A DNA stretch of 34,267 bases. Origin: Thiobacillus sp. (GTDB taxonomy: Bacteria; Pseudomonadota; Gammaproteobacteria; Burkholderiales; Thiobacillaceae). Both the position numbers and the translations under genes were made by a program. The notes below the pieces were generated by a model that made no database searches, had not been told where the DNA came from, and was given only the letters and a program-made list of their open reading frames with translations. The stretch covers positions 1 through 34,267 of the forward strand of contig JAJPEP010000098.1 of NCBI GenBank assembly GCA_021166845.1, written 5' to 3'. Positions 1 to 8,457 of this stretch are shown here, piece after piece. Every line of letters begins with the position of its first letter. Positions within the stretch are counted from its first letter, which is position 1.

Positions 1-66
1 GCAAGCGGCGTTCTGGACGCGCTGGCCGATTCGCTCAAACGGCAGAGCGAACGCCTGCGTTCCTGA
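1..66 (+). CDS. C-terminal end of an unidentified protein (partial)
   Basis: An open frame enters from the left edge and ends at a TGA at 64-66, giving a tail of about 21 residues ending in KRQSERLRS. The amphipathic, charged tail has no recognisable motif. It lies on the same strand as the UbiB-family kinase that starts 108 bases later, so it may belong to the same transcription unit, but too little is visible to name it. Confidence 0.4.
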   Translation, partial: ASGVLDALADSLKRQSERLRS

Positions 67-72
67 TCCTCA

Positions 73-141
73 CCCTTGCGGGTACTGCGGAGTCGTTGCT
101 GCTTTGGCAGCGTACGAATCCGGCGTGCCCCTTGCGGGTAC
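73..141 (+). repeat. Short direct repeat upstream of ubiB
   Basis: The 13-base string cccttgcgggtac occurs at 73-85 and again at 129-141, 56 bases apart, in the leader of the UbiB-family gene. Its role is unknown; it could be an operator-like pair or a chance low-complexity duplication. Confidence 0.4.
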
Positions 142-174
142 ACTCTCGGCATTACGGATTCCAAAAAATCAACG

Positions 175-1854
175 ATGCTCTGGGAAACCATTTCGGTCGT
201 GCGCGACCTGCCGCGATTGCATGAAATCGCCTCGGTGATGATTCGTTATGGCTGGGGCGATCTGGTGCGTGTCCTGGGCATCAGCGGCGTGCTGGAACGC
301 ACCGGGCGGGTTCTGCATTGGCACAGCACCAGTGAAATCAGCCAGCTCGACGCGCCGGTGCGCATCCGCCGCGCACTGGAAGAGCTGGGCCCGACTTTCG
401 TCAAGCTGGGACAACTGCTGGCAACGCGGGTCGACATGTTTCCGCCGCATTGGATTGTCGAATTCGAAAAGTTGCACAGCCAGGTGCCGGCGGTGCCCTA
501 TGACATTCTTTACCCCGATCTGGTGGCCGCCATCAAGGGCGAGCCCGGGGAGGTGTTTGCCGAATTCAACCCGCTGCCGCTGGCGGCTGCGTCGATTGCG
601 CAGGTGCATCGCGCCACGCTCAAGGACGGCACGCCGGTGGTCGTCAAGATCCGCCGTCCCGGCATCGAGGACGTGGTCCGGGCCGATCTGCGAATTCTGG
701 AGCACGCCGCCAAATTTCTGGAAAGCGAAATGCCGGAAGCCCGGCGCTACGATCCGGTGCATATCGTCTCGCAGTTCCGCCGCTCGCTGAATCGCGAACT
801 CGACCTGGCCAAGGAGGCGCGCAACATCGACCAGTTCGCGCGCCACTTCGCCGACGACCCGCTGGTGAAAATCCCCAGGGTGTATTGGGAATTCACCAGC
901 GACCGCGTCAATGTGCAGGAGGAAATTGTCGGCATTGCGGGGGTGGTTCCGGACAAGCTGCGCGCCAGCGGACTCGACCCCGGGATGTTGGCGGCGCGCG
1001 GCGCCGATACGGTGTTGCGCATGGTGCTGGAGAACGGTTATTTTCATGCCGATCCACACCCCGGCAATATCCTGTTCCTGCCCGACAACCGCATCGGCAT
1101 CATCGATTTCGGCATGGTGGGGATGCTGACCCATCACCGGCGCAACCAGATTGTGGACATGCTGCATGCCCTGACGCTCAAGGACGAACAGGCCATGCTG
1201 CAGGTGCTGCTCGACTGGAGCGGCGAATCGGTGAGCGATGAAGATCGCCTGTCGTACGACGTCACGGAGCTGCTGCAAAATTACGACGACCTGCAGCTCA
1301 AGGATGTGAAGATCGGCGCGCTGCTGAATGACGTCACCGCCCTGATGCGCGACAACAACCTGGTGTTGCCGGCCGACCTGACCTTGTTGTTCAAGACGCT
1401 GATCACGCTGGAAGGCCTGGGACTGCAGCTCAACCCGGAATTCCACATGATCGACCACGTGACGCCGTTCGTGGAGCGCGTCATCCGGCAGCGCTACACG
1501 CCGCAGGCGCTGCTGGCGCGCGGGCGCAAGAGCGTGCGCGAGACGCTGGAGGTTTTGGCCGATTTGCCGCGCGACATGCGGCATCTGGTGCGGGATATGC
1601 GGCGGGGACGCGTGCGGGTCGACCTCGACCTGAAGCGGCTGGATCATTTTGGCCACCAGCTGGACGGCGCCAGCAACCGGCTGACCATGGGTATCCTGAC
1701 CGCCTCGCTGGTGGTGGGCTCCAGCATCATCATGACGGTGGAGGGGGGGCCTCAGCTATTCGGCTTGCCCTTGTTCGGTCTGCTGGGATTCCTGATCGCG
1801 TTTTTCAACAGCCTGTGGATCATCTTTTCCATCTGGCGTTCGGGCAAGCACTGA
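175..1854 (+). CDS. ubiB: UbiB/ABC1 (AarF) family atypical kinase, ubiquinone biosynthesis
   Basis: Membrane-bound atypical kinase/ATPase of the UbiB (ADCK) family, needed for ubiquinone biosynthesis. The 559-residue protein beginning MLWETIS shows the family signatures: KLGQ (77-80, the KxGQ motif), the alanine-rich nucleotide loop AAAS (137-140), lysine in VVVK (about 158), HADPHPGN (291-298) and DFG (311-313). Two hydrophobic segments close the C-terminus (about 500-550), as in E. coli UbiB. A frame-open extension back to position 76 is possible, but the ATG at 175 gives the usual family length. The 3' end overlaps the convergent GGDEF-EAL gene by 99 bases. Assignment to the family is secure; whether this is the functional UbiB or a paralogue cannot be told from one locus. 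Confidence 0.88.
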   Translation: MLWETISVVRDLPRLHEIASVMIRYGWGDLVRVLGISGVLERTGRVLHWHSTSEISQLDAPVRIRRALEELGPTFVKLGQLLATRVDMFPPHWIVEFEKLHSQVPAVPYDILYPDLVAAIKGEPGEVFAEFNPLPLAAASIAQVHRATLKDGTPVVVKIRRPGIEDVVRADLRILEHAAKFLESEMPEARRYDPVHIVSQFRRSLNRELDLAKEARNIDQFARHFADDPLVKIPRVYWEFTSDRVNVQEEIVGIAGVVPDKLRASGLDPGMLAARGADTVLRMVLENGYFHADPHPGNILFLPDNRIGIIDFGMVGMLTHHRRNQIVDMLHALTLKDEQAMLQVLLDWSGESVSDEDRLSYDVTELLQNYDDLQLKDVKIGALLNDVTALMRDNNLVLPADLTLLFKTLITLEGLGLQLNPEFHMIDHVTPFVERVIRQRYTPQALLARGRKSVRETLEVLADLPRDMRHLVRDMRRGRVRVDLDLKRLDHFGHQLDGASNRLTMGILTASLVVGSSIIMTVEGGPQLFGLPLFGLLGFLIAFFNSLWIIFSIWRSGKH

Positions 1855-4122
1855 GCCTCCGGCATCAGCCAATGAGTGGGGCGCCGGGGTCCTGGCGAGA
1901 CTGGCGGCCAGCTCCGTAAGCGGAATGGGCCGCCCCAGCAAATACCCCTGCGCATGGGCAATGCCCAGGCTTTCGACCTTGCACAGCACGGTTTCGGTTT
2001 CCACGCCTTCGGCCACCAGCGAATAACCCGCTTCGCTCATCATGCGCGCAAAATCCGCCACCACCCGGCCGGCGCGGTTGTCCTTTCCCAGCTTGTTCAC
2101 CAGCGAGATGTCGAACTTGACCACATCGACCGGCAAATCGACCAGGTAGCGCAACGGTGAATATCCGGTGCCGAAGTCATCCATGGCGATACGGTACTTC
2201 ACCGTGCGCAGCAATTCGAGATAGGTGCTCACTTCGACCATTTGCGTGATGAGCGAGGTTTCGGTGATTTCCAGCATCAAGGGGTGGCGCGCACCGTGGC
2301 GCGACAATTCCAACAGGCGCGAGACGACTTCAGGGTGCGAAATGCTCTGCGCCGACAGGTTGACCGAGATGCCCGCCCCGGCCGGCAACAGGCCTGACGA
2401 CAGATCGGCATCGACCTGGTGCAGCACCGCCATGTCGAATTCGGTTTCCAGCCGGCGGCTGCTGACCACCGGCAGGAACGCTTCCGGCAGCATGAGTTCG
2501 CCGTGATAACGGATGCGAGCCAGCGCCTCGTAATAATCCACCTGGCGCCCCGGCAGGCCATGAATGGCCTGGTAGTGCATTTCGATCATGCCGGGAGTGG
2601 CCAGCGCCTGGAACAGGGCGCTGGTTTCGCGACTGGCCACCAGTGTCTGCGAGGCACGCTCGGTGTCTTCCCCATACAGCGCAATACGGCTGCGCCCGGG
2701 CTGCTTGGCGGTATACATGGCAATGTCGGCCTGCTTGGGCAGCTCGTCGATATGCTCTAGCTGGTCGGCCGCGCAGAAGGCGATACCGATGCTGAGGCCG
2801 ACCGGCTCAATGATGCCAAGCTCGGTAAACCCGGCGGCGTCGAGCAGGCTCTGGCAGCGCTGCGCGACCTGCTTGGCCTGCGCCGGCGTGGTGCGTGACA
2901 GGAAGGCGGCGAATTCGTCGCCCCCCAGGCGATACAGGCGGTCGTTGGCGCGCAGCGCCATCACCAGCGCATCGGCGATGATGCTCAATACGCGATCGCC
3001 CTTGGCGTGGCCATAGGTGTCGTTGATGGTCTTGAAGCGGTCGCAGTCGAACAGCAGGAAAGCCACGCCCTGCGGCGAAATTTCCAATTTCTTGCGGAAA
3101 TCGTCCCAGTCTTCTTCGTAGGCGCGCCGGTTGTGGCAGCCGGTGAGCGCATCCTGGCGCGCCTGCGAGTGAAATTCGCGGTTCTGGTTTTCCATCGAAC
3201 CGTGCAGCTCCCGCAATTGCAGCTGGTAGTCGTACAGCGAACGGCGGATATTCTCCAGCTCACTGATGCGCATGATCGGCGAACGCGGTGGATTGGGGTT
3301 GAAGCGGCCGTGCTGCATGGCGTCGATGTCCTGCAAGAGCCGCCCCAAGGGACGCATCAACAGACGGTTGTATGCCAGGAAAGCCAGCAGCGTAGTGGCT
3401 GCCAGCAGTACAAACAGCCCGAGCAGGGTGTGCGACAGGATGGTCTGAAACCGGAGCTGGTCAAGAGCGGGGTGGGCGCTGAAGCTCAGGCGCGAAAACA
3501 GTTCCGGAGCGGCCAGCATTTCGCCCGGCTTGAGTGCCAGGCTGATGCTGGAGGCGTCGGTGAAGTGGAGCGTTTCCTGTTGCAACAGGGCCGACATGAA
3601 ATCCAGCTTGATCAGACCGTGGCCAAGCAGGGCCTGTCGCTGTTCATTGTTGTATACCGGGAATGCGTAATACAACGCAATTGCGCCCGCCTCGTTGACC
3701 AGCCAACCGGAGGCCTGAAACGGCGGCAGCCTGGCCGGGAACCTGTTGTTTGCCGGGCTGGGCGCAAGCAACATGCCTGACTGGGCGTACAACGCCACCC
3801 GGACAAAGCGGCTGTTCAGCATGCCGCTTTCGTATACCCGCTGATCCCGCCAGTACGTGTAATACTCAGGCAGAACCAATTGTTGCCGGGTTTCATCCCA
3901 GCGCGCCAGATTGACGGCCTGTTCTTCGGTCTGACTCAACAGCCGCTGAACGGCGGCAGCCAACTCGGACTGTGCCGCGCTCTGATTATGCTGCGCCAGG
4001 CTGTTCGTGGCGGCACGCGTTTGATAGGCGGCGAAGTACCCGATCAGGCTCACCAGCACCAGCAGGCCGGCGATAAAAGCGAGCGCGACCTGCTTGATGG
4101 AGATGGAAGCAGACCATTTCAT
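1756..4122 (-). CDS. Membrane GGDEF-EAL protein (cyclic-di-GMP turnover) with CHASE4-like sensor
   Basis: Inner-membrane bifunctional c-di-GMP enzyme of 788 residues. Order: TM1 (about 10-33), a periplasmic region resembling CHASE4 (ARWDE near residue 75 and a long extracellular loop), TM2 (about 235-255), a HAMP-like linker, a GGDEF domain (about 320-480) and an EAL domain (about 505-750). The diguanylate cyclase motif GGDEF is intact at 400-404. In the EAL domain EAL (532-534), NLSAQS, EITET, DDFGTGYS, the VVKFD lysine, VAEGVE and AQGYLLG are all present, so phosphodiesterase activity is expected. The ATG overlaps the TGA of the upstream hydrolase gene (ATGA at 4119-4122), implying translational coupling. 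The last ~33 residues are polar, proline- and glutamine-rich, and read antisense through the end of ubiB. Confidence 0.88.
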   Translation of the reverse strand: MKWSASISIKQVALAFIAGLLVLVSLIGYFAAYQTRAATNSLAQHNQSAAQSELAAAVQRLLSQTEEQAVNLARWDETRQQLVLPEYYTYWRDQRVYESGMLNSRFVRVALYAQSGMLLAPSPANNRFPARLPPFQASGWLVNEAGAIALYYAFPVYNNEQRQALLGHGLIKLDFMSALLQQETLHFTDASSISLALKPGEMLAAPELFSRLSFSAHPALDQLRFQTILSHTLLGLFVLLAATTLLAFLAYNRLLMRPLGRLLQDIDAMQHGRFNPNPPRSPIMRISELENIRRSLYDYQLQLRELHGSMENQNREFHSQARQDALTGCHNRRAYEEDWDDFRKKLEISPQGVAFLLFDCDRFKTINDTYGHAKGDRVLSIIADALVMALRANDRLYRLGGDEFAAFLSRTTPAQAKQVAQRCQSLLDAAGFTELGIIEPVGLSIGIAFCAADQLEHIDELPKQADIAMYTAKQPGRSRIALYGEDTERASQTLVASRETSALFQALATPGMIEMHYQAIHGLPGRQVDYYEALARIRYHGELMLPEAFLPVVSSRRLETEFDMAVLHQVDADLSSGLLPAGAGISVNLSAQSISHPEVVSRLLELSRHGARHPLMLEITETSLITQMVEVSTYLELLRTVKYRIAMDDFGTGYSPLRYLVDLPVDVVKFDISLVNKLGKDNRAGRVVADFARMMSEAGYSLVAEGVETETVLCKVESLGIAHAQGYLLGRPIPLTELAASLARTPAPHSLADAGGSVLARTPDGKDDPQAVEKRDQESQQTEQGQAE

Positions 4123-4973
4123 CTGGATAAGGGCGCCTTGATCGTTTCAAGATGCTTGAGCGTGTGATCCAGCAGGTCAAACTCATGTGCGCCATCCATG
4201 AAATGGCTGGCGCCTTTCACGATCACCATCGGCGTCCGTACATGCTGTAGTGCCTTGATCCAGCCCCGTTCCAGCATGTTGTCCATACCGCCCATGATGA
4301 GTTTCACGTCGACCGGCGAGTGCTTCAATGCAGCCAGCAGGCGTGCCTGATCCCAGTGCACGTACGACAGCAGGCCTTCGGGCGTGGAGGGATATTTTCC
4401 GCAGAATGACAAGGCCTGGTTGACCAGAGCACGCTGTTTTCCGCGCACGCGGTCTTCCAGTTGCGCGATCAGGGCCGGGCGCGCAGTCGTGCCGATCTGG
4501 GCTTCGATCAACGAAGCGCCGATATAGGCTTTTATGGCCGCATCCGGTTTGCGCGACAGATAGGCGAGCAACTGCAGGCTGCCAAAGCTGTGGCCGACCA
4601 GCACGATGGAATGGTGGCCCTGTGATTTCAGCCAGCCCACCCAGCGCCCGATTTCTGCCACGTCGTCATCCAGGCTGTGCTTGTGCACCGCTTCGCACGC
4701 CAGACTTTGTGCGCGGTTGGGAATATTCAGGCTGAGCGTGGGCGCCAATACCGTATAGCCCGCATCCTGCAGGCCGCGGGCCAGGGTGGCCACGGTGGGG
4801 AAATCGCGCGTCTGCAAAAAGCCGTGCAGCAGCAGCAAGGCAGGTTTGCTGCGTTCGCCGACCAGGTATTCGGCGCTGGCGGTAATGCCGGGGCGCATCT
4901 CCAGCTGGGCAATCATCGCATGGGCGGCAGCCGGGAATACCAATATCAGCAAGCAAAACAAAACAATGCGCAT
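4119..4973 (-). CDS. Exported alpha/beta-hydrolase
   Basis: Serine hydrolase of the alpha/beta-hydrolase fold, 284 residues, with a signal peptide (1-19, cleavage likely after AHA). The oxyanion region LLLHGF (about 47-52) and nucleophile elbow GHSFGS (serine 129) are visible, and an ASHFMDG histidine near the C-terminus completes a plausible triad. Substrate unknown; the family includes esterases, lipases and amidases. It is the first gene of a two-gene operon with the GGDEF-EAL protein, overlapping its start by 4 bases. That pairing suggests a periplasmic activity connected with signal sensing, but this is inference. Confidence 0.75.
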   Translation of the reverse strand: MRIVLFCLLILVFPAAAHAMIAQLEMRPGITASAEYLVGERSKPALLLLHGFLQTRDFPTVATLARGLQDAGYTVLAPTLSLNIPNRAQSLACEAVHKHSLDDDVAEIGRWVGWLKSQGHHSIVLVGHSFGSLQLLAYLSRKPDAAIKAYIGASLIEAQIGTTARPALIAQLEDRVRGKQRALVNQALSFCGKYPSTPEGLLSYVHWDQARLLAALKHSPVDVKLIMGGMDNMLERGWIKALQHVRTPMVIVKGASHFMDGAHEFDLLDHTLKHLETIKAPLSR

Positions 4974-5097
4974 GGCAGGGCCGGGTAGACGGTGTTTGCA
5001 GTGCTAACGGCTGTAAACCAGTGAAACTGAAGCGGGAACCGAGATCGGTTCGGCCACGGCCGGATGGTACACTCCGGCTCGAAATCAGGTTCCCGGC

Positions 5098-7068
5098 ATG
5101 TTTGATCTGAATACCATTTTTTCCCCTGAAGGCGCGTGTGCCGCGGTGCTGCCCGGCTGGCGCTCGCGCCCGCAGCAGCTTGCCATGGCCGAGGCGGTCG
5201 AGCGGGCGATCGCCGACAATCGCGTGCTGCTGGCCGAAGCCGGCACCGGCACCGGCAAGACGCTGGCCTATCTGATTCCCGCCCTGCTGTCGGGCGGAAA
5301 AGTCGTGATTTCAACCGGCACCAAGGCGCTGCAGGATCAGCTGTTTCACCGCGACCTGCCGGCCGCGCGCCGCGCGCTCAAATCGCCGGTCAAGGTGGCC
5401 CTGCTGAAAGGGCGCGCCAATTACGTCTGCCACCATCACCTGCAGCGCAACCTCGCCGATGGCCGGTTCGCGAACCGCGACGATGCCGCCTGGCTGCGGA
5501 AAATCGCCCGCTTCGCCGAAACCAGTGCCAGCGGCGACCGCGCCGAAGCCGAAGGCATTCCCGAGGACGCCACCGCCTGGCACTACGCAATCTCCAGCCG
5601 CGACACCTGCCTCGGTAGCGAATGCAGCCATTTCAAGGACTGCTTCGTGATGGCCGCGCGCAAGGCCGCGCTCGACGCTGAAGTGGTCGTGGTCAATCAC
5701 CATCTTTTTTTCGCCGACCTGTGGCTGAAGGACGAAGGCGTTGCCGAACTGCTGCCCGCCTGCAACACCGTGATCCTCGACGAGGCGCACCAGCTGGCCG
5801 AAACCGCCGCGCAGTTCTTCGGTGAAACCCTGTCCGTCGCGCAGTTGCTGGATCTGGCGGGCGACACCAAGCGACTGGCTGCGGTGAAGGCGGGCGACTT
5901 TCCGGCCCTGCGCCGCGCTGCGGAGGATCTTTCCAGGGCCGCGCGCGACCTGCGCCTGGCGTTTCCGCAGAACCCGGTCAAGTCGACCATCGCTGAACTG
6001 ACGCGCTACGACAAATGGCCGGACGCGCTGAAAACCCTGTCGGCGACGCTGGATGAAATGGCGAAGCTGCTCGAAACCCAGGCCGAGCGCGACGCCGACC
6101 TGAAAAACTGCTTCGAGCGCGCGCAAGGTGTGCAGGCCGCCCTGGCCAGCTGGCAGCGCGCCGACGATCCCGAGACCCCCCGTGTGCGCTGGCTGGAAAC
6201 CACCCTGAGTTCGCTGCTGCTGCACGCCACGCCGCTGTCCGTCGGCGCGATGTTCGGCGCCAAGCTCACCGAGCGCGCGCAGGCGTGGATCCTCACCTCG
6301 GCCACGCTCGCCGTCGGCGGCGACTTCACCCACCTGAAAACGCGCCTGGGAATCGAGGATGCCGAAACCCTGTGCGTCGACAGCCCCTACGACTACCCGC
6401 GCCAAGGCGTGCTCAACCTGCCGCAGGGCCTGCCCGCACCGAACACGCCCGAGTTCACCGACGCCGTCGTCAAAGCCGCCCTGCCGGTGCTGGAAGTCAG
6501 CCGCGGCCGCGCGTTCATCCTGTTCACCAGCCTGCGCGCGCTGGACAAGGCACGCGGCCTGCTGATCGATGCCTTCAAGTTTCGCGGCTGGGACTACCCC
6601 TTGCTGGTGCAGGGCGACGCACCGAAGAACGAACTCCTCGCGCGCTTCCAGAAAGCCGGCAACGCCGTGCTGCTGGGTAGCCAGAGTTTCTGGGAGGGCG
6701 TCGACATGCCCGGCGACGCGCTGTCGGTGGTCATCATCGACAAGCTGCCGTTCCAGCCGCCCGACGACCCGGTTGTCGCCGCGCGCATCGCCTTGGCCGG
6801 GAAGAACGGCGGCAAGCCGTTCATGGACTACCAGCTGCCGCATGCGGCGATCAGTTTGAAGCAGGGGGCGGGGCGGCTGATCCGTAGCGAGACCGATCGC
6901 GGGGTGTTGATGATTTGCGATACGCGGCTGGCGGACAAGCCGTATGGGCGCTTGCTGCTGAATGCGCTGCCGGCGATGACGCGGACGAGGAAGCTGGAGG
7001 TGGTGGAGCGGTTTTTTGCGGCGGAGAGTTCGCCCGTCATTGCGAGCGCAGCGAAGCAATCCAGTTAA
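5098..7068 (+). CDS. DinG/YoaA-family ATP-dependent DNA helicase with Fe-S cluster
   Basis: Superfamily 2, XPD/DinG-like 5'-3' helicase of 656 residues, acting on DNA repair or R-loop/replication intermediates. Walker A AGTGTGKT (48-55), DEAH box LDEAH (227-231) and the four spaced cysteines of the XPD-type iron-sulfur cluster (C111, C171, C176, C182) are all present, as are late helicase motifs QSFWEGVDMPG and QGAGRLIR. The length fits E. coli YoaA. The natural domain ends near KLEVVERFF; the last 15-odd residues (ending VIASAAKQSS) are encoded by the first bases of the left inverted-repeat arm, so the C-terminus has been replaced or extended by the repeat. Confidence 0.88.
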   Translation: MFDLNTIFSPEGACAAVLPGWRSRPQQLAMAEAVERAIADNRVLLAEAGTGTGKTLAYLIPALLSGGKVVISTGTKALQDQLFHRDLPAARRALKSPVKVALLKGRANYVCHHHLQRNLADGRFANRDDAAWLRKIARFAETSASGDRAEAEGIPEDATAWHYAISSRDTCLGSECSHFKDCFVMAARKAALDAEVVVVNHHLFFADLWLKDEGVAELLPACNTVILDEAHQLAETAAQFFGETLSVAQLLDLAGDTKRLAAVKAGDFPALRRAAEDLSRAARDLRLAFPQNPVKSTIAELTRYDKWPDALKTLSATLDEMAKLLETQAERDADLKNCFERAQGVQAALASWQRADDPETPRVRWLETTLSSLLLHATPLSVGAMFGAKLTERAQAWILTSATLAVGGDFTHLKTRLGIEDAETLCVDSPYDYPRQGVLNLPQGLPAPNTPEFTDAVVKAALPVLEVSRGRAFILFTSLRALDKARGLLIDAFKFRGWDYPLLVQGDAPKNELLARFQKAGNAVLLGSQSFWEGVDMPGDALSVVIIDKLPFQPPDDPVVAARIALAGKNGGKPFMDYQLPHAAISLKQGAGRLIRSETDRGVLMICDTRLADKPYGRLLLNALPAMTRTRKLEVVERFFAAESSPVIASAAKQSS

Positions 7069-7380
7069 ATGTAGGCGCGAAGCACAAGCCGAGTAGTGAG
7101 GTTTGTGGCTGGCTGAGTACCGTTGGCCGGGGGTAGCCCGGCGGCTAGTCACTTTTCTTGTCTCGCCAAAAGAAAGTAACCAAAGAAAAGGCGACCCCGA
7201 CAGCCCCGAATTCCCGAAAATCGAGCCTGCCAGGTGGGCGTCAAAGAACTCGCCCCGCTTTTGTTGTTTTTAATTGGTTTTTTGTGAGCGGGGCTCAAAC
7301 ACCTTTGCCGCTGATCCACCCGGCAGGCTCAATTTTCGGCGGGGCTGAGAGGGGATAAAAGTCAAAACCAGGCCGGTGAT
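7036..7380 (+). repeat. Left arm of a ~345 bp inverted repeat
   Basis: This stretch matches the reverse complement of 8093-8439 at roughly 90% identity by eye, with only small indels. Shared blocks include ttgcgagcg, gaagcaatccagtt, gagtagtgaggtttgtggc, cgttggccgggggtagccc, aagaaagtaaccaaag, atcgagcctgcca, caaacacctttgccgctg and gtcaaaacca. The arm begins inside the helicase's last codons. Its contents resemble non-coding repeats dispersed through many betaproteobacterial genomes; short open frames inside it look spurious. Confidence 0.85.
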
Positions 7381-7415
7381 AACTGGGTGGTTTGAATTAC
7401 CATTGCCACACATCC

Positions 7416-7443
7416 GGCGCATTACGCCTACGGCGAATACGCC
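7416..7443. repeat. REP-like imperfect palindrome
   Basis: ggcgcattacgc and gcgaatacgcc form a hairpin with one mismatch and one bulge around a short cta loop. The general form (a G/C-rich foot, ATT/AAT, then a CGC top) resembles repetitive extragenic palindromes. It lies just inside the left inverted-repeat arm, ahead of the acetyltransferase gene. Confidence 0.45.
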
Positions 7444-7491
7444 CTACTCAAGCTGAATTGCGTCGCAAGACAAGTACTCAGCCCTTAGCTC

Positions 7492-7498
7492 GTTAGGC
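7492..7498 (+). other. Integron core-like site (GTTAGGC) before orphan GNAT gene
   Basis: GTTAGGC matches the attC/attI core G^TTRRRY and is followed after seven bases by the acetyltransferase ATG, exactly as a gene cassette begins. No matching RYYYAAC box or attC hairpin lies upstream, so only the right half of a site is left. Confidence 0.35.
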
Positions 7499-7505
7499 GT
7501 TTTCC

Positions 7506-7988
7506 ATGGCCCATGCATTTTGCGTTGACTATCTTGCCAATCATGCGGAGTTCATCCCTCTGCTTGCGGGATGGCATCATGCCCAATGGCCCTTGGAGTC
7601 AGAACCCTCGCTCGAACATCGGATCGAGATAATTCAAGATCGGCTGGGCCGTCGAGAAATCCCGACAACTTTAGTTGCATTGCAGGACAAGAGCGCTTTA
7701 GGCTTTGTCAGCCTCGTTGCAAACAATATGGAGTGTCACACCGAGCTATCGCCATGGCTGGCGAGTCTCTACGTGCATCCGGCGTTCCGGCAGCAAGGCA
7801 TCGGAACCGCACTGACAGAAGCCATTTTGCGGGAAGCCCATGCTTTGGCAATTCGATGTATTTATCTTTTCACGCCGGACCAAGAGTCATTTTATGAGCG
7901 CCTCGGTTGGCGTATTATTTCTCGCAAGAATTATCATGGCGAAAACGTTGCGATCATGGCATGTACGCCACACGCCAACCCTTCGTAA
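7506..7988 (+). CDS. GNAT-family N-acetyltransferase
   Basis: Acetyl-CoA-dependent N-acetyltransferase of 160 residues. Motif A is clear: SLYVHPAFRQQGIGTAL, with the Q-x-x-G-x-G/A pyrophosphate loop, followed by a motif B region ending FYERLGWRI. Substrate unknown; related proteins modify small molecules, antibiotics or protein N-termini. The gene is visibly richer in A+T than the flanking core genes, lacks a good ribosome binding site, stands alone between two inverted repeats, and has integron-like sequences on both sides, so acquisition by transfer is likely. A strong hairpin follows its stop codon. Confidence 0.8.
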   Translation: MAHAFCVDYLANHAEFIPLLAGWHHAQWPLESEPSLEHRIEIIQDRLGRREIPTTLVALQDKSALGFVSLVANNMECHTELSPWLASLYVHPAFRQQGIGTALTEAILREAHALAIRCIYLFTPDQESFYERLGWRIISRKNYHGENVAIMACTPHANPS

Positions 7989-7992
7989 AAGA

Positions 7993-8021
7993 GGGACTGC
8001 CGCGAGAAGCGCGGCAGTCCC
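7993..8021. terminator. Perfect 12-bp hairpin after the GNAT gene
   Basis: gggactgccgcg (7993-8004) pairs perfectly with cgcggcagtccc (8010-8021) around a 5-base agaag loop. It starts four bases after the stop codon. Only two T residues follow, so it is either a weak terminator or the stem of a decayed attC site; CGCCAAC (7973-7979) and ATTAGCC (8031-8037) flank it at the spacing expected for the latter. Confidence 0.6.
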
Positions 8022-8092
8022 TTAACTCTAATTAGCCGCAGGCATAATGCATCGGATGGGTGTCGTCACACAAGCACGCGAACTACCCCGCC

Positions 8093-8439
8093 ATCACCAT
8101 CCTGGTTTTGACTTTTTTCCCCTCTCAGCCCCGCCGAGAATTGAGCCTGCTGGGTGGATCAGCGGCAAAGGTGTTTGAGCTCCGCCCACAAAAAATCAAA
8201 TTAAAACAGCAAAGGCGGGGCGAGTTCTTTGCCGCCCACTTGGCAGGCTCGATTTTCGGGGTTTCGGGGATGAGCGGGGTCGCCTTTTCTTTGGTTACTT
8301 TCTTTTGGCGAGGCAAAAGAAAGTGACTAGCCGCCGGGCTACCCCCGGCCAACGGCAGTCAGCCAGCCACAAACCTCACTACTCGGTGGTGCTCCGCGCC
8401 TTAATCTCAACTGGATTGCTTCGCTACGCTCGCAACGAC
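8093..8439 (-). repeat. Right arm of the ~345 bp inverted repeat
   Basis: Reverse-complementary to 7036-7380 (about 90% identity by eye, small indels). It ends 18 bases before the stop codon of the convergent bcp gene, so the two arms plus the GNAT gene fill the entire tail-to-tail space between the helicase and bcp. No credible gene is seen inside the arm. Confidence 0.85.
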
Positions 8440-8457
8440 AGGTCGGGCGTCATACGC

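Noticed and set aside
169..1656. 495-codon open frame antisense to ubiB
   Set aside because: It lies wholly opposite a well-conserved gene, is rich in His, Gln and Arg as antisense of GC-rich codons always is, and shows no motif.
5311..7152. 613-codon open frame antisense to the helicase
   Set aside because: The helicase motifs are on the plus strand; the antisense product is Gly/Gln/Arg-biased and has no domain.
7158..7358. Short open frames inside the inverted-repeat arms
   Set aside because: Both arms give such frames in different phases and the residues change with each indel between arms, so they are not under coding constraint.
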